A stretch of DNA of 64,000 nt. Origin: Brevundimonas intermedia. GTDB taxonomy: Bacteria > Pseudomonadota > Alphaproteobacteria > Caulobacterales > Caulobacteraceae. A program made the position numbers and the translations under genes. Shown here piece after piece: positions 24,238-32,876 of this stretch (positions within the stretch are counted from its first letter, which is position 1; each line of letters begins with the position of its first letter). The notes below the pieces were generated by a model. That model made no database searches. It saw nothing but the letters and a program-made list of their open reading frames with translations, and was not told where the DNA came from. Location of the stretch: NCBI RefSeq assembly GCF_004614235.1, contig NZ_SPVH01000006.1:1240001-1304000 (forward strand), in the 5' to 3' direction.

Positions 24238-24653
24238 GTGACGGCGTGCTGCTCGACACTCACGCTCTGATCTGGATCGTTTTGGGGGCATCCATACGTG
24301 AGGAAGCCGCCGCTGCGGTCGTGGCGGCCAGCGCCAGTGACGGTGTCCATGTTTCCGCTGCAACGGCATGGGAGCTGGGAATAATCCGCCAGAAAAAATC
24401 ACTGGAGGTCGTGATCGGTGGAGACGTCAGGGGCTGGTTGTCCAAAGCGGTAAGGGCCACGCGCGCTCGGCTGCTGTCTTTAGACGTCGATCTCATGCTC
24501 GATGTGGGTGAGTTGCCTGATCTTGCTCACAGAGATCCGACCGACCGAATGCTGATCGCGACGGCGCGAGCTCACGACTTGATCCTCGTCACCCGCGACC
24601 GCGCCATCCTGGCCTACGCCGCCGCCGGGCATGTGCGCGCCGTCGCCTGCTGA
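24234..24653 (+). CDS. PIN-domain toxin (VapC-like ribonuclease)
   Basis: A 139-residue PIN-domain protein predicted to be a Mg-dependent endoribonuclease. The acidic site residues are visible: Asp in GVLLDTHALIWI, Glu in ATAWELGI, Asp in HRDPTDRMLIATA and Asp in LILVTRDRAIL. This order (D-E-D-D) is complete, so activity is expected. The partner antitoxin is Phd-type rather than VapB-type, a mix that is common. Overlap of 4 bp with the antitoxin gene makes them one operon. The cellular target (tRNA or rRNA) cannot be told from sequence. Confidence 0.9.
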   Translation: MSDGVLLDTHALIWIVLGASIREEAAAAVVAASASDGVHVSAATAWELGIIRQKKSLEVVIGGDVRGWLSKAVRATRARLLSLDVDLMLDVGELPDLAHRDPTDRMLIATARAHDLILVTRDRAILAYAAAGHVRAVAC

Positions 24654-24733
24654 AAACGGCGGCTTGGCGTGGGGGCGGGGCGTCGCTATAAGCCCGCGAC
24701 CGTCAATCGACTAAACACAAGAAGTCACTTTCC

Positions 24734-25153
24734 ATGACCGAACGCACCTTCTCGATCATCAAGCCCGACGCCACGCGCCGCAACCTGACCGGCGCGATCA
24801 ACGCCGTGATCGAGGGCGCAGGCCTGCGCATCGTCGCCCAGCGCCGCGTCAAGCTGACGACCGAGCAAGCCCAGAAATTCTATGAAGTCCACGCCGAGCG
24901 TCCGTTCTACGGTGAGTTGGTCGAGCAGATGACCGCCGAGCCGGTCGTCGTTCAGGTGCTGGAAGGCGACAACGCCGTCGCCGCCTATCGTGAAGTCATG
25001 GGCGCCACCAACCCCAAGGACGCCGCCGACGGCACGATCCGCAAGTCGTTCGCCCTGTCGATCGGCGAGAACTCGGTCCACGGCTCGGACAGCCAGGACA
25101 ACGCCAAGATCGAGATCGCCCAGTTCTTCACCGACGACCAGATCGTCGGTTAA
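24734..25153 (+). CDS. ndk: Nucleoside diphosphate kinase
   Basis: Transfers the gamma-phosphate between nucleoside triphosphates and diphosphates through a phosphohistidine. At 139 residues it has normal length. [14 protein letters not shown], the Kpn-loop region and the active-site motif NSVHGSDS with the catalytic His are all present, and the C-terminal [11 protein letters not shown] is typical of alphaproteobacterial Ndk. The start ATG at 24734 is preceded by CACAAGAAGTCACTTTCC with a weak AAG site. It is monocistronic, ending before a strong hairpin at 25239-25266. The 80 bp between vapC and ndk holds its promoter region. Confidence 0.97.
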   Translation: MTERTFSIIKPDATRRNLTGAINAVIEGAGLRIVAQRRVKLTTEQAQKFYEVHAERPFYGELVEQMTAEPVVVQVLEGDNAVAAYREVMGATNPKDAADGTIRKSFALSIGENSVHGSDSQDNAKIEIAQFFTDDQIVG

Positions 25154-25238
25154 GCGCATCGCGCTCAAGTCGCGAGGGACCGCGTCCCGAGCGTAGTGCA
25201 AAGAGGATCCGTCCTCTTCAGATAGCGTGACTATATAG

Positions 25239-25266
25239 GCCCGCGTCCGGAACCGGACGCGGGCCT
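25239..25266 (+). terminator. Hairpin downstream of ndk
   Basis: GGCCCGCGTCCGG and CCGGACGCGGGCC form a perfect 13-bp stem with an AA loop, followed by TTGTCGTTTG. A smaller hairpin, AAGAGGA and TCCTCTT, lies at 25201-25218. The stem is strong; the T-run is weak. Confidence 0.65.
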
Positions 25267-25311
25267 TGTCGTTTGAGCTTCATCGATTCATCTTCCTCCC
25301 GGAGAAGACCC

Positions 25312-25512
25312 ATGAAGACCATGATCAAACTGGCCCCCGTCATCGGCGTTGTCGCCCTGCTGGCCGCTTGCGGCCAGACGATGGAACAACGCGCCGCCAC
25401 CGGCGCCCTGGGCGGCGCCGTCGCCGGTCAAGTCGTCGGCGGCAACACGGGTTCGACCGTGGCCGGCGCCGCCATCGGTGCCGTCGCCGGTGCGGCGACC
25501 ACGCCCCGCTAA
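25312..25512 (+). CDS. Small glycine-zipper lipoprotein
   Basis: A 66-residue lipoprotein. The start MKTMIKLAPVIGVVALLAACGQ gives a lipobox (LAAC), so the mature protein begins at Cys and is membrane-anchored. The mature part has a repeated Gly-zipper (GALGGAVAGQVVGGNTGSTVAGAAIGAVAG), typical of small outer-membrane Gly-zipper lipoproteins of alphaproteobacteria. The function is unknown. The ATG at 25312 is preceded by CCGGAGAAGACCC, a good ribosome binding site. It ends 23 bp before a strong bidirectional terminator shared with the M13 peptidase. Confidence 0.85.
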   Translation: MKTMIKLAPVIGVVALLAACGQTMEQRAATGALGGAVAGQVVGGNTGSTVAGAAIGAVAGAATTPR

Positions 25513-25534
25513 ATCCAGGGCGAAAGCCTAGGAT

Positions 25535-25570
25535 GAAAAAAGGCCCGGAGCGTTCGCTCCGGGCCTTTTC
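25535..25570. terminator. Bidirectional rho-independent terminator
   Basis: AGGCCCGGAG and CTCCGGGCCT form a perfect stem with loop CGTTCG. AAAAA precedes it and TTTT follows, so both strands carry a U-run. It separates the convergent lipoprotein and M13 peptidase genes. Confidence 0.9.
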
Positions 25571-25590
25571 TGCGTCTTGAGACCGGCCGC

Positions 25591-27648
25591 TTACCAGATG
25601 CGAGCGCGGGCCTCGGGGGCGATATACTCCTTCTGGTCCGGCGAAACGCCGAAGGCGGCATACCAGGCGTCGATGTTGCGCGGCGAGGTGGCGGCGCGCA
25701 CCGAACCGGGCGAGTGCGGATCGGTGGTCAGCTGTTCCTTCAGCGCCGCCTCGCGCGACTTCTCGCGCCAGACCTGCGCCCAGCCCAGGAAGACGCGCTG
25801 GTCGCCCGACAGGCCGTCGATCACAGGGGCCGGTTGGCCGTTCAGCGACTTGTAATAGGCGTCCAGCGCCAGCAGCAGCCCGCCCAGATCGGCGATGTTT
25901 TCGCCCATGGTCAGGTCGCCGTTGACGTGCACGCCGGGCAGGGGCTCCAACGAATTATAGATGTCGCCCAGCACCTTGGCGCGCGCCTCGAACCGGGCGG
26001 CGTCCTCGGGCGTCCACCAGTCGCGCAGCACGCCGTCGCCGTCGGACTTGCGGCCCTGGTCGTCGAAGCCGTGGGTGATCTCGTGGCCGATGACCGCGCC
26101 GATGCCGCCGTAGTTGACGGCCGGGTCCGCGTTCGGATCGAAGAAGGGCGCCTGCAGGATGGCGGCCGGGAAGACGATCTCGTTGCGCGGCGGGTTGTAA
26201 TAGGCGTTCACCGTCTGGGGCGTCATGCCCCATTCCAGCGGGTCGACCGGCTGGCCGATCTTGCCGCGCTTGTAGGCCCACTCGAAGGCCGAGGAGCGTT
26301 CGACGTTGCCGTAGAGGTCGTCTGCGGTCAGCTCCAGCCCGTCATAGGACCGCCACTTGTCGGGATAGCCGATCTTCACCCCGAACTTGGACATCTTGTA
26401 GAGGGCCTGTTCGCGCGTGGGCTCGCTCATCCAGTCCAGGGTCTTCAGCCGCTCGGTCATGGCCGCGCGGATATTGCCGACCAAGGTCTCCATCTGGGCC
26501 TTGGACGAGGCGGGGAAGTGCAGGCGCACATATTCCTGGGCCAGAACCTCGCCCAGCTGGCCATCGACCAAGGCCACGCCCCGGTTCCAGCGCGGACGGT
26601 TCTCGGGCTGGCCGCGCAAGGTCTTGCCCCGGAACTCGAAGCGGGCGTCCACGAAGGCCTTGGACAGATAGGGGCTGGCCTGATCGACCACGTTGAACGC
26701 CTGCCAGGCTTTCAGCGTCTCGATGGGGGTGTCGGCGAAGACCTGGGCAATGCCGGGGATGGCGGTGTTTTCCATCAGCACCAGGGTGTCGACGTCCGAC
26801 ACCTGGGAGCCGGCCAGGAAGCCGGACCAGTCGAAGCCGGGGGCCAGGGTCGCCAGGTCGGCGACCTTGGTGGGGTTGTAGAGCTTGTCGATCTGACGGC
26901 GCTCGACCGTGGTCCACTGCTTGTCCGCGACCTTGGTCTCGAAGGCCAGGATGTCGGCGGCGGTCTTGGCCGGATCGGCCCAGCCGATGGCGGTCAGGGT
27001 GGTGGTCAAATAGGCGAGGTAGGCCTCGCGCTGGGCGGCGAAGTCGGGCTTCAGATAGTAGTCGCGGTCCGGCAGGCCCAGCGATCCCTGGCCCAGATAG
27101 GCCGAGTTCAGGTCGGGCTTCTGCAGATCCTCGAACACGTCGATGCCGAACAGAGAGGCGCCGAAGCCCGAATGGCTTTCGCCCATCAGACGCGCCATTC
27201 CGGTGTGGTCGCTGACGGCCTTGACGGCGGCGAGGTCGGCGGCCAGCGGCGCGGCGCCCAACTGCTCGATCTTCGCCTCGTCCATGAAGCTGGCGTACAG
27301 GGCGCCGACCTTCTGGGCGTTGGCGTTGGTCGGGTTGGCGGCGCTGGTCTCGATGATCGATTTCAGCTGGGACTGGGCGGTTTCATAAAGGACATCGAAC
27401 GGGCCGAAGCGGGCCTTGTCGGCCGGGATCTCGGTCGTGCGCAGGTATGTGCCGTTGGCGTATTCGTTGAAGTCGTCGCCCGGCTTCACAGCCGTGTCGC
27501 GGCCCGCAAGGTCGAAGCCCCAGGGCGTAACGCCCGGCGCGCCGTGTGAATGACCTTGGGCCGAATGGTCCTGGGCCGAGGCCGCGCCGCCGGTCAGGGC
27601 GACGACGATACAGGCCGAGCAGGCGGCCATCAGACGAATGCGATTCAT
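25591..27648 (-). CDS. M13 family metallopeptidase (neprilysin-like)
   Basis: A 685-residue exported zinc peptidase of the neprilysin/PepO family. The signal peptide (RIRLMAACSACIVVALTGGAASAQ) is followed by a His-rich stretch (DHSAQGHSHGAPG) and then WGFDLAGRDTAVKPGDDFNEYANGTY, the usual M13 start. Catalytic motifs are NAYYNPPRNEIVFPAAIL, HEITH (zinc ligands and general base Glu) and ENIADLGG (third ligand Glu). The C-terminus IAPEARARIW fits the family's ending near a Trp. The start at 27648 is chosen because the signal peptide begins there; the frame runs back to 27738. It probably degrades peptides in the periplasm. Confidence 0.95.
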   Translation of the reverse strand: MNRIRLMAACSACIVVALTGGAASAQDHSAQGHSHGAPGVTPWGFDLAGRDTAVKPGDDFNEYANGTYLRTTEIPADKARFGPFDVLYETAQSQLKSIIETSAANPTNANAQKVGALYASFMDEAKIEQLGAAPLAADLAAVKAVSDHTGMARLMGESHSGFGASLFGIDVFEDLQKPDLNSAYLGQGSLGLPDRDYYLKPDFAAQREAYLAYLTTTLTAIGWADPAKTAADILAFETKVADKQWTTVERRQIDKLYNPTKVADLATLAPGFDWSGFLAGSQVSDVDTLVLMENTAIPGIAQVFADTPIETLKAWQAFNVVDQASPYLSKAFVDARFEFRGKTLRGQPENRPRWNRGVALVDGQLGEVLAQEYVRLHFPASSKAQMETLVGNIRAAMTERLKTLDWMSEPTREQALYKMSKFGVKIGYPDKWRSYDGLELTADDLYGNVERSSAFEWAYKRGKIGQPVDPLEWGMTPQTVNAYYNPPRNEIVFPAAILQAPFFDPNADPAVNYGGIGAVIGHEITHGFDDQGRKSDGDGVLRDWWTPEDAARFEARAKVLGDIYNSLEPLPGVHVNGDLTMGENIADLGGLLLALDAYYKSLNGQPAPVIDGLSGDQRVFLGWAQVWREKSREAALKEQLTTDPHSPGSVRAATSPRNIDAWYAAFGVSPDQKEYIAPEARARIW

Positions 27649-27740
27649 GGAAGACAGGGTCCCGATTTTGATCGGCGGCACCATCGCGCCGGTGCGGCGG
27701 TCTGTCGCATGACGTTTTTGTAATCTTCGCACCCTCATCT

Positions 27741-27869
27741 CCGCTCATCCCCGCGAAAGCGGGGACCCAGTGCTTTTGGCGCTCAGACGTTTGGATTCGG
27801 GGGCGTCCACAATTCTCGACAGCCAGTCTTCCGACAGAACTGGGTCCCCGCTTTCGCGGGGATGAGCGG
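27741..27869. repeat. REPIN-like inverted repeat pair
   Basis: Two 31-bp arms (27741-27771 and 27839-27869) are exact reverse complements, separated by 67 bp. Each arm itself folds around CCCCGCGAAAGCGGGG. The motif CTCATCCCCGCGAAAGCGGG is a common dispersed repeat in Caulobacterales. It fills most of the gap between the M13 and purN genes; I see no gene in the remainder. Confidence 0.85.
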
Positions 27870-27882
27870 GAAGAGAAGTAGT

Positions 27883-28467
27883 TTAGTCCCGTCCAAGCGC
27901 CTTGCAGAAGGCACTCAGCACGTGCGGATAGAGCGTGTGCTCCGCCGTCTTGACCCGTTCGGCCAAGGCTTCCGGCGTGTCGCCCTGAACTATCGGCACG
28001 CGGGCCTGGCCCAGGATCGGGCCTTCATCCACGCCCTCGGTGACCAGATGCACGGTGCAGCCGGCCTCGGCGTCGCCGGCGGCGATGGCGCGGGCGTGGG
28101 TGTCGAGACCCGGATAGAGGGGCAGCAGGCTGGGGTGGATGTTCAGCATCCGCTCGCGCCAACCGCCGACCAGCCAGGGCGTCAGGACGCGCATGTATCC
28201 GGCCAGGGCCACGACCTCGACCCCGGCGGCGCGCAGGGCCTCGTCCACCACGCGCTCGTGCGCCTCGCGATCCTTGCCGAAGGGCTTGTGCGGGATGGCG
28301 ACGGTCGCGACCCCCTTGGCCGCCGCAATGGCCAGACCGCCCGCGCCCTCGACGTTCGACAGGACCAGGGCGACCTCATAACCGCTGTCCGGCGCCTGAC
28401 CCGCATCGATCAGGGCGGCCATGTTCGAGCCGGCCCCGGAGATCAGGACGGCGACGCGCGTCTTCAC
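27883..28467 (-). CDS. purN: Phosphoribosylglycinamide formyltransferase
   Basis: Transfers formyl from 10-formyl-THF to GAR in step 3 of purine synthesis. The 194-residue protein has TRVAVLISGAGSNMAALIDA (phosphate binding), the catalytic segment VVALAGYMRVLTPWLVGGWRERMLNIHPSLLP with Asn and His, and HLVTEGVDEGPILGQARVPI with the active-site Asp region. The start overlaps nothing and lies 4 bp from the purM stop, giving a purM-purN operon on the minus strand. The length is normal. Confidence 0.95.
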   Translation of the reverse strand: MKTRVAVLISGAGSNMAALIDAGQAPDSGYEVALVLSNVEGAGGLAIAAAKGVATVAIPHKPFGKDREAHERVVDEALRAAGVEVVALAGYMRVLTPWLVGGWRERMLNIHPSLLPLYPGLDTHARAIAAGDAEAGCTVHLVTEGVDEGPILGQARVPIVQGDTPEALAERVKTAEHTLYPHVLSAFCKALGRD

Positions 28468-28471
28468 GAGA

Positions 28472-29509
28472 TCAGGCCGCTTCCAGCTGTCCGCAGACGA
28501 AGGCGACTTCGCCCGCGTTGAGCAGGGCGGCGAGGACCGGCTCGGCGTTCTCGGGCGAGACGATCAGCATGAAGCCAACGCCGCAGTTGAAGGTGCGGCG
28601 CATCTCGTGGTCGCTGATGCCGCCGGTCTCGGCCAGCCATTGGAAGACGGCGGGCATGGGCCAGGCGTCCCAGTCGAAGCTGGCCTGAAGGCCCTCGGCG
28701 ATGCAGCGGGGCGGGTTTTCGATCAGACCGCCGCCGGTGATGTGGGCCGCGCCCTTGATCAGGCCCGCCTTCATCAGCGGCAGGACCGGCTTCACATAGA
28801 TGCGGGTCGGCTCCATCAGGGCCTGTGCCAGCGAGCGGTCCTTGGCGAACGGAGCGTCGTCGCCCCAGGCCAGGCCGGACTTCTCGACAACCTTGCGCAC
28901 CAGCGAATAGCCGTTCGAGTGCGGGCCGGTGGAGGCCAGGCCGATGATGATGTCGCCGGCCGCCTGGCGATCCAGATAGGGCAGGGCGTGGCCGCGCTCG
29001 ACGGCGCCCAGGCTGAAGCCGGCCAGGTCATAGTCGCCGTCGGTGTACATGCCCGGCATTTCGGCGGTCTCGCCGCCGACCAGGGCGCAGCCGGCCTGGC
29101 GGCAACCTTCTGCGATCCCGGCGACCACGCGGCGGGCGGCGTCGATCTCCAGACGGCCGGTGGCGTAATAGTCTAGGAACAACAGGGGCTCGGCGCCTTG
29201 CGCCAGCAGGTCGTTGACGCACATGGCGACCAGGTCGACGCCGACGCCGTCATGACGGCCGGTTTCGATGGCGATCTTCAACTTGGTGCCCACGCCGTCG
29301 GTGGTGGTGACGATCAGCGGATCTTCGAATCCAGCGGCCTTTAGGTCGAACAGGGCGCCGAATCCGCCCAGCGACGGCTCCGATCCGGGGCGCGCCGTGG
29401 ACTTGGCCAGGGGCTTGATGTGTTCGACCAGCAGTTCGCCGGCGTCGATGTCCACGCCCGCATCGGCGTAGGTCAGGCCGTTTTCGAGAGGCTTTTGGGT
29501 GTCGCTCAT
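28472..29509 (-). CDS. purM: Phosphoribosylformylglycinamidine cyclo-ligase
   Basis: Makes AIR from FGAM with ATP in step 5 of purine synthesis. The 345-residue PurM shows [27 protein letters not shown] at the N-terminus and [48 protein letters not shown] is the ATP-binding core, and [21 protein letters not shown] and [11 protein letters not shown] [14 protein letters not shown] follow. All conserved blocks are present. It is upstream of purN by 4 bp in the same operon. The 79-bp gap to the divergent rnd gene contains the promoter of both. Confidence 0.96.
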   Translation of the reverse strand: MSDTQKPLENGLTYADAGVDIDAGELLVEHIKPLAKSTARPGSEPSLGGFGALFDLKAAGFEDPLIVTTTDGVGTKLKIAIETGRHDGVGVDLVAMCVNDLLAQGAEPLLFLDYYATGRLEIDAARRVVAGIAEGCRQAGCALVGGETAEMPGMYTDGDYDLAGFSLGAVERGHALPYLDRQAAGDIIIGLASTGPHSNGYSLVRKVVEKSGLAWGDDAPFAKDRSLAQALMEPTRIYVKPVLPLMKAGLIKGAAHITGGGLIENPPRCIAEGLQASFDWDAWPMPAVFQWLAETGGISDHEMRRTFNCGVGFMLIVSPENAEPVLAALLNAGEVAFVCGQLEAA

Positions 29510-29588
29510 GAGATCTCGGGCCTGAATCGGGGCGGAAATGCAGCGCGGCTCTTGCCACAGGTAGGATGCGGGGGGCTATAGCATCGGA

Positions 29589-30737
29589 ATGACGCCGATC
29601 ACCACCACCGAGGCGCTGGCCGAATTCTGCGCCCGCGTAGCCACAGCCCCCTTCATCACGGTCGATACCGAATTCATGCGGGAAACGACCTACTGGCCCA
29701 GGCTGTGCCTGATCCAGGCGGCCACGGCCGAACACGCCGCGATCATCGATCCGATGGCGGAAGGGCTGGATCTTGAGCCCTTCCTGGCGCTGCTGCGCGA
29801 CGAGAAGATCATCAAGGTCTTCCACGCCTGTCGCCAGGACGTCGAAATCTTCGTGCGCCTGGGGGCCATGCCCAAGCCGATGTTCGACACCCAGGTCGCC
29901 GCCATGGCCGCCGGGTTCGGCGAACAGGTGGCCTATGATTCGCTGGTGCGGCAGATGCTGCGCATCGAGGTCGACAAGGGCAGCCGCTTCACCGACTGGG
30001 GCCGCCGGCCGCTGTCGGACAGCCAGCTGGTCTATGCGCTGGGCGACGTGACCCACCTCGCGGCCCTGTATCCCAAGCTGCGCGATCGGCTCAGCAAGGA
30101 AGGCCGGCTGGACTGGGTGATGTCGGAGATGGAGAGTCTGGTCGATCCGGCGCTCTACGACACCAATCCCGAAAACGCCTGGAAGCGGCTGAAGCCCAAG
30201 AAGTTCTCGGCCAAATATATGGCGGCCTTCAAGGCGGTCGCCGTGTGGCGCGAGCGTGCGGCGCAGGAGCGGGATCAGCCGCGCGGCCGTATTCTGAAAG
30301 ACGAGGGGATCGACGAGATCGCCCAGCAGACGCCGACGGATGTCGAGGCCTTCAACCGCCTGCGCTCGGTGCCCAAGGGCTTCGGCGGGTCGCGCCTGGG
30401 TCTGGAACTGGCCGAGGAGCTGAAGCGGGTTTTGGCCGATCCCGAATCGCACGCCCCCGACATGGAGCGCCCGGCGCACCGCCAGCCGGCCCCCCCGTCG
30501 GTGGTCGAACTGCTGAAGGTGCTGCTGAAGGCCAAGAGCGACAACGCCGGCGTGGCGTCCAAGCTGATCGCCACCGTGTCCGACCTGGAAAAGATCGCCA
30601 TCAGCGACGACGCCGATGTGGACGCGATGAAGGGCTGGCGCCGTCAGTTGTTCGGCGAAGACGCGCTGAAGCTGAAACGCGGCGAGATCGCCCTGGTGCT
30701 GAATGGCGCCCGGGTCGAGATCGTCGAGATCGAGTAG
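29589..30737 (+). CDS. rnd: Ribonuclease D
   Basis: A 3'-to-5' exoribonuclease of the DEDDy family acting in tRNA and stable-RNA 3' maturation. Exo motif I is FITVDTEFMRETTYWPRLCLIQAA (Asp, Glu), motif II KVFHACRQDVEIF and motif III SQLVYALGDVTHLAALY with the Tyr and Asp. An HRDC domain follows (about 210-280: FKAVAVWRERAAQERDQPRGRILKDEGIDEIAQQTP) and a less conserved second helical region to residue 382. The length fits RNase D. A strong terminator hairpin lies 8 bp after the stop. Confidence 0.95.
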   Translation: MTPITTTEALAEFCARVATAPFITVDTEFMRETTYWPRLCLIQAATAEHAAIIDPMAEGLDLEPFLALLRDEKIIKVFHACRQDVEIFVRLGAMPKPMFDTQVAAMAAGFGEQVAYDSLVRQMLRIEVDKGSRFTDWGRRPLSDSQLVYALGDVTHLAALYPKLRDRLSKEGRLDWVMSEMESLVDPALYDTNPENAWKRLKPKKFSAKYMAAFKAVAVWRERAAQERDQPRGRILKDEGIDEIAQQTPTDVEAFNRLRSVPKGFGGSRLGLELAEELKRVLADPESHAPDMERPAHRQPAPPSVVELLKVLLKAKSDNAGVASKLIATVSDLEKIAISDDADVDAMKGWRRQLFGEDALKLKRGEIALVLNGARVEIVEIE

Positions 30738-30744
30738 CGGGATC

Positions 30745-30773
30745 GTCTCCTCCCCGCAAAGCGGGGAGGAGAC
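30745..30773. terminator. Hairpin between rnd and the M61 peptidase gene
   Basis: GTCTCCTCCCCGC and GCGGGGAGGAGAC make a perfect 13-bp stem with an AAA loop. It lies between convergent genes. No long T-run follows, but the stem is very stable. Confidence 0.7.
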
Positions 30774-30785
30774 GGTTGTTCGGTG

Positions 30786-32741
30786 TCAGCGCCTGCGCGG
30801 CGTCAGGATGTCGCCGAGGCGGTCGGGCGTGCCCGCGATCCGTTCGAGGCGGGGGTAGCGCAGGCCGTCGTGGTAGTCGAAGACGATGGTGCGGTATTGG
30901 TCGTCGTCCTTGACGATCAGGGTGATGGGCGTCGCGGGGTCCTTGGCGGCGGTGACGGCCTCGGCCAGGCGGTCGGCGGTGGCGGCCTGGCCGTTGACGG
31001 CGACGATCTCCATGCCTGCGGCGAGGCCCGACTTGAAGGCCAGGCTGTTCCACTGGACGCTGCGGATCTTGTTGGCCTCGCCGGTCTGGAAGCCCAGGGA
31101 ATAGGTGAAGTCGTTGCGCTTCAGCTCGGCATATAGGGTCTTCATATATTCGGTGGGCGTGTCCGAATAGGCCAGCCGCCAGCCGCCGCGCGCCAGGCCG
31201 TCCAGCGGCGCGCGGGCGTCCGGGCCGTCGGCGTCCAGGCGGGTGCGCAGGAAGGTCGCCCAGTCGTTGGCGACGACGCCGTTCAGGGCCGCGACCACGT
31301 CCTCGAACGTATAGGGAGCGGGCGCGTAATCGCCGTCCTGGACGCCGTAGAAGGCGCGGGCGAAGTCGTCGAGCGACTTGCGGCCATTGGTCTTCTCCCG
31401 GATCGTCGTATCGACGTCGAGCCAGATCAGCTGGCCCTCGGAATAGTAGTCCTCGTCGCGCTGCCACGACAGCCAGCCCTTGGGCTGGCGCTGGCTGATG
31501 ATGGGGTCGTTGGTGGTGTCCTGCATCGCGCGCCATTCGCGGCCGACACGGGTGTCGAAGGTCGCGGCGGTCATGGCCAGGGAGTCCATCGCCTGCTGTT
31601 TGGTCAGCAGTCCCGAGCGGGCGGCGACGACCTGGCCGTAGTATTGGGTCTGGCCCTCATAGACCCACAGCAGGCTGTTCTGCAGGGGCGAGTTGAAGTT
31701 GGGCACATACTGATCGGCGGGGCGGCGCCATTTGCCGTCCCACGAGTGGTTCATCTCGTGGCTGAGCAGGTCGCGGTCGGCCAGATGCGTATCCCAGCCG
31801 GTGAAGAAGGCGGGATCGACGGAGTTCTCGGAGCTGCGGTGATGCTCCAGACCGATGCCGCCCAGCTTGTCGGTCATGGCGATCAGGAAGTCGTAGTGGT
31901 CGAAGTGGCGGGCGCCGTAGAGGCGGTCCATCTGATCGACCAGGTTGCGCAGGATCTGGATCTGGTCGTCGGTCGCCTCAAGGTTCTTGGCGTCGTCCGC
32001 GACGAAGTTGGCGCGGATCGGCGAACGGCCGCCGGGGTTCAGGTCGATTTGGCGATAGTGGACGCCGGCGAACACGGGGCTGTCGATCAGGACTTCCAGA
32101 TTGACGGGTTTGAAGGCCTGAACGTCGCCGGCCTTGCTCTCGGGCTCCAGCGCCGTGCCGTATTGCCAGCCCGTCGGAAACTTGACCGTCGGCTGAACCG
32201 TGATGTTCCGCGACCAGTGGCCGGCGGGATAGAGCAGCATCTTCTCCCACTGAATATTCAGCATCTCGGGCGTCATGGTGATGCGGCCTTGGGCGCCGGT
32301 CGTCGGCGACAGGTGCTGCATGGCGATGTTCAGCGCGCTGGCGCCGGCCGGGACGACGACGTGGTAGGCGAAGGGGTGCAGGGTGTCGCGCACCCACTCG
32401 ACGCGCTGGCCGTTGGCGGTGATCTCGATACCCGCCAGCTGGGCGATGGGGCCGACGGGGCCGTGGTTGCCGGGCAGCCATTCGGGGAAGAACAGGGTCA
32501 TCGGACCGGCCTGGGCGACGGGGATGGTCTCGGTCACGGCGAAGATGTGCTGGGCCAGGTTGGTGGCGTCGACGTCGAGCGTGATGACGCCGGGGTAGGC
32601 GACGTCCTGAGCGTCGGGGATTGGCGGCAGGGCTGAAGGCAGGGCGGGCGGATAGGTCGAGGCCTGTTGCGCCAGGGCGGCGGGGGCGGTCGAGACAAGC
32701 AGAAGGGCGAGAGTGGCGGCGCGCAGGCAGGGACGGATCAT
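30786..32741 (-). CDS. M61 family metallopeptidase (glycyl aminopeptidase-like)
   Basis: A 651-residue exported protease. The signal peptide (LRAATLALLLVSTAPAALAQQ) precedes an N-terminal beta-rich domain. A zinc-binding HEMNHSW (HExxH) lies around residue 330, with a downstream Glu in YSEGQLIWLDVD. A C-terminal PDZ domain (FTYSLGFQTGEANKIRSVQWNSLAFKSGLAAGMEIVAVNGQAA) fits peptidase family M61. It probably digests small peptides in the periplasm. The start ATG at 32739-32741 has a weak ribosome binding site. It is monocistronic, with copy 2 of the GTGCAA repeat in its 5' flank. Confidence 0.93.
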   Translation of the reverse strand: MIRPCLRAATLALLLVSTAPAALAQQASTYPPALPSALPPIPDAQDVAYPGVITLDVDATNLAQHIFAVTETIPVAQAGPMTLFFPEWLPGNHGPVGPIAQLAGIEITANGQRVEWVRDTLHPFAYHVVVPAGASALNIAMQHLSPTTGAQGRITMTPEMLNIQWEKMLLYPAGHWSRNITVQPTVKFPTGWQYGTALEPESKAGDVQAFKPVNLEVLIDSPVFAGVHYRQIDLNPGGRSPIRANFVADDAKNLEATDDQIQILRNLVDQMDRLYGARHFDHYDFLIAMTDKLGGIGLEHHRSSENSVDPAFFTGWDTHLADRDLLSHEMNHSWDGKWRRPADQYVPNFNSPLQNSLLWVYEGQTQYYGQVVAARSGLLTKQQAMDSLAMTAATFDTRVGREWRAMQDTTNDPIISQRQPKGWLSWQRDEDYYSEGQLIWLDVDTTIREKTNGRKSLDDFARAFYGVQDGDYAPAPYTFEDVVAALNGVVANDWATFLRTRLDADGPDARAPLDGLARGGWRLAYSDTPTEYMKTLYAELKRNDFTYSLGFQTGEANKIRSVQWNSLAFKSGLAAGMEIVAVNGQAATADRLAEAVTAAKDPATPITLIVKDDDQYRTIVFDYHDGLRYPRLERIAGTPDRLGDILTPRRR

Positions 32742-32822
32742 CAGGGGCTCTTGCAGACTGGATCGGGGGCGCCGCGACAGTCCGCCGCAGGGGGCGGGGC
32801 GTCAAGCGTCAGCGGCCGTCCG

Positions 32823-32873
32823 AAATTGCACTGCACCCCGAAAACGCGTGCAAAGTGCAAGAAAGTGCAATTT
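32823..32873. repeat. GTGCAA inverted-repeat element, copy 2
   Basis: A 51-bp element with perfect 10-bp terminal inverted repeats, AAATTGCACT and AGTGCAATTT. The right half carries GTGCAAAGTGCAAGAAAGTG, nearly identical to the copy at 9257-9306, while the interior differs. It sits 4 bp from the stop of the HTH protein gene and about 80 bp upstream of the M61 gene. Confidence 0.6.
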
Positions 32874-32876
32874 CGA

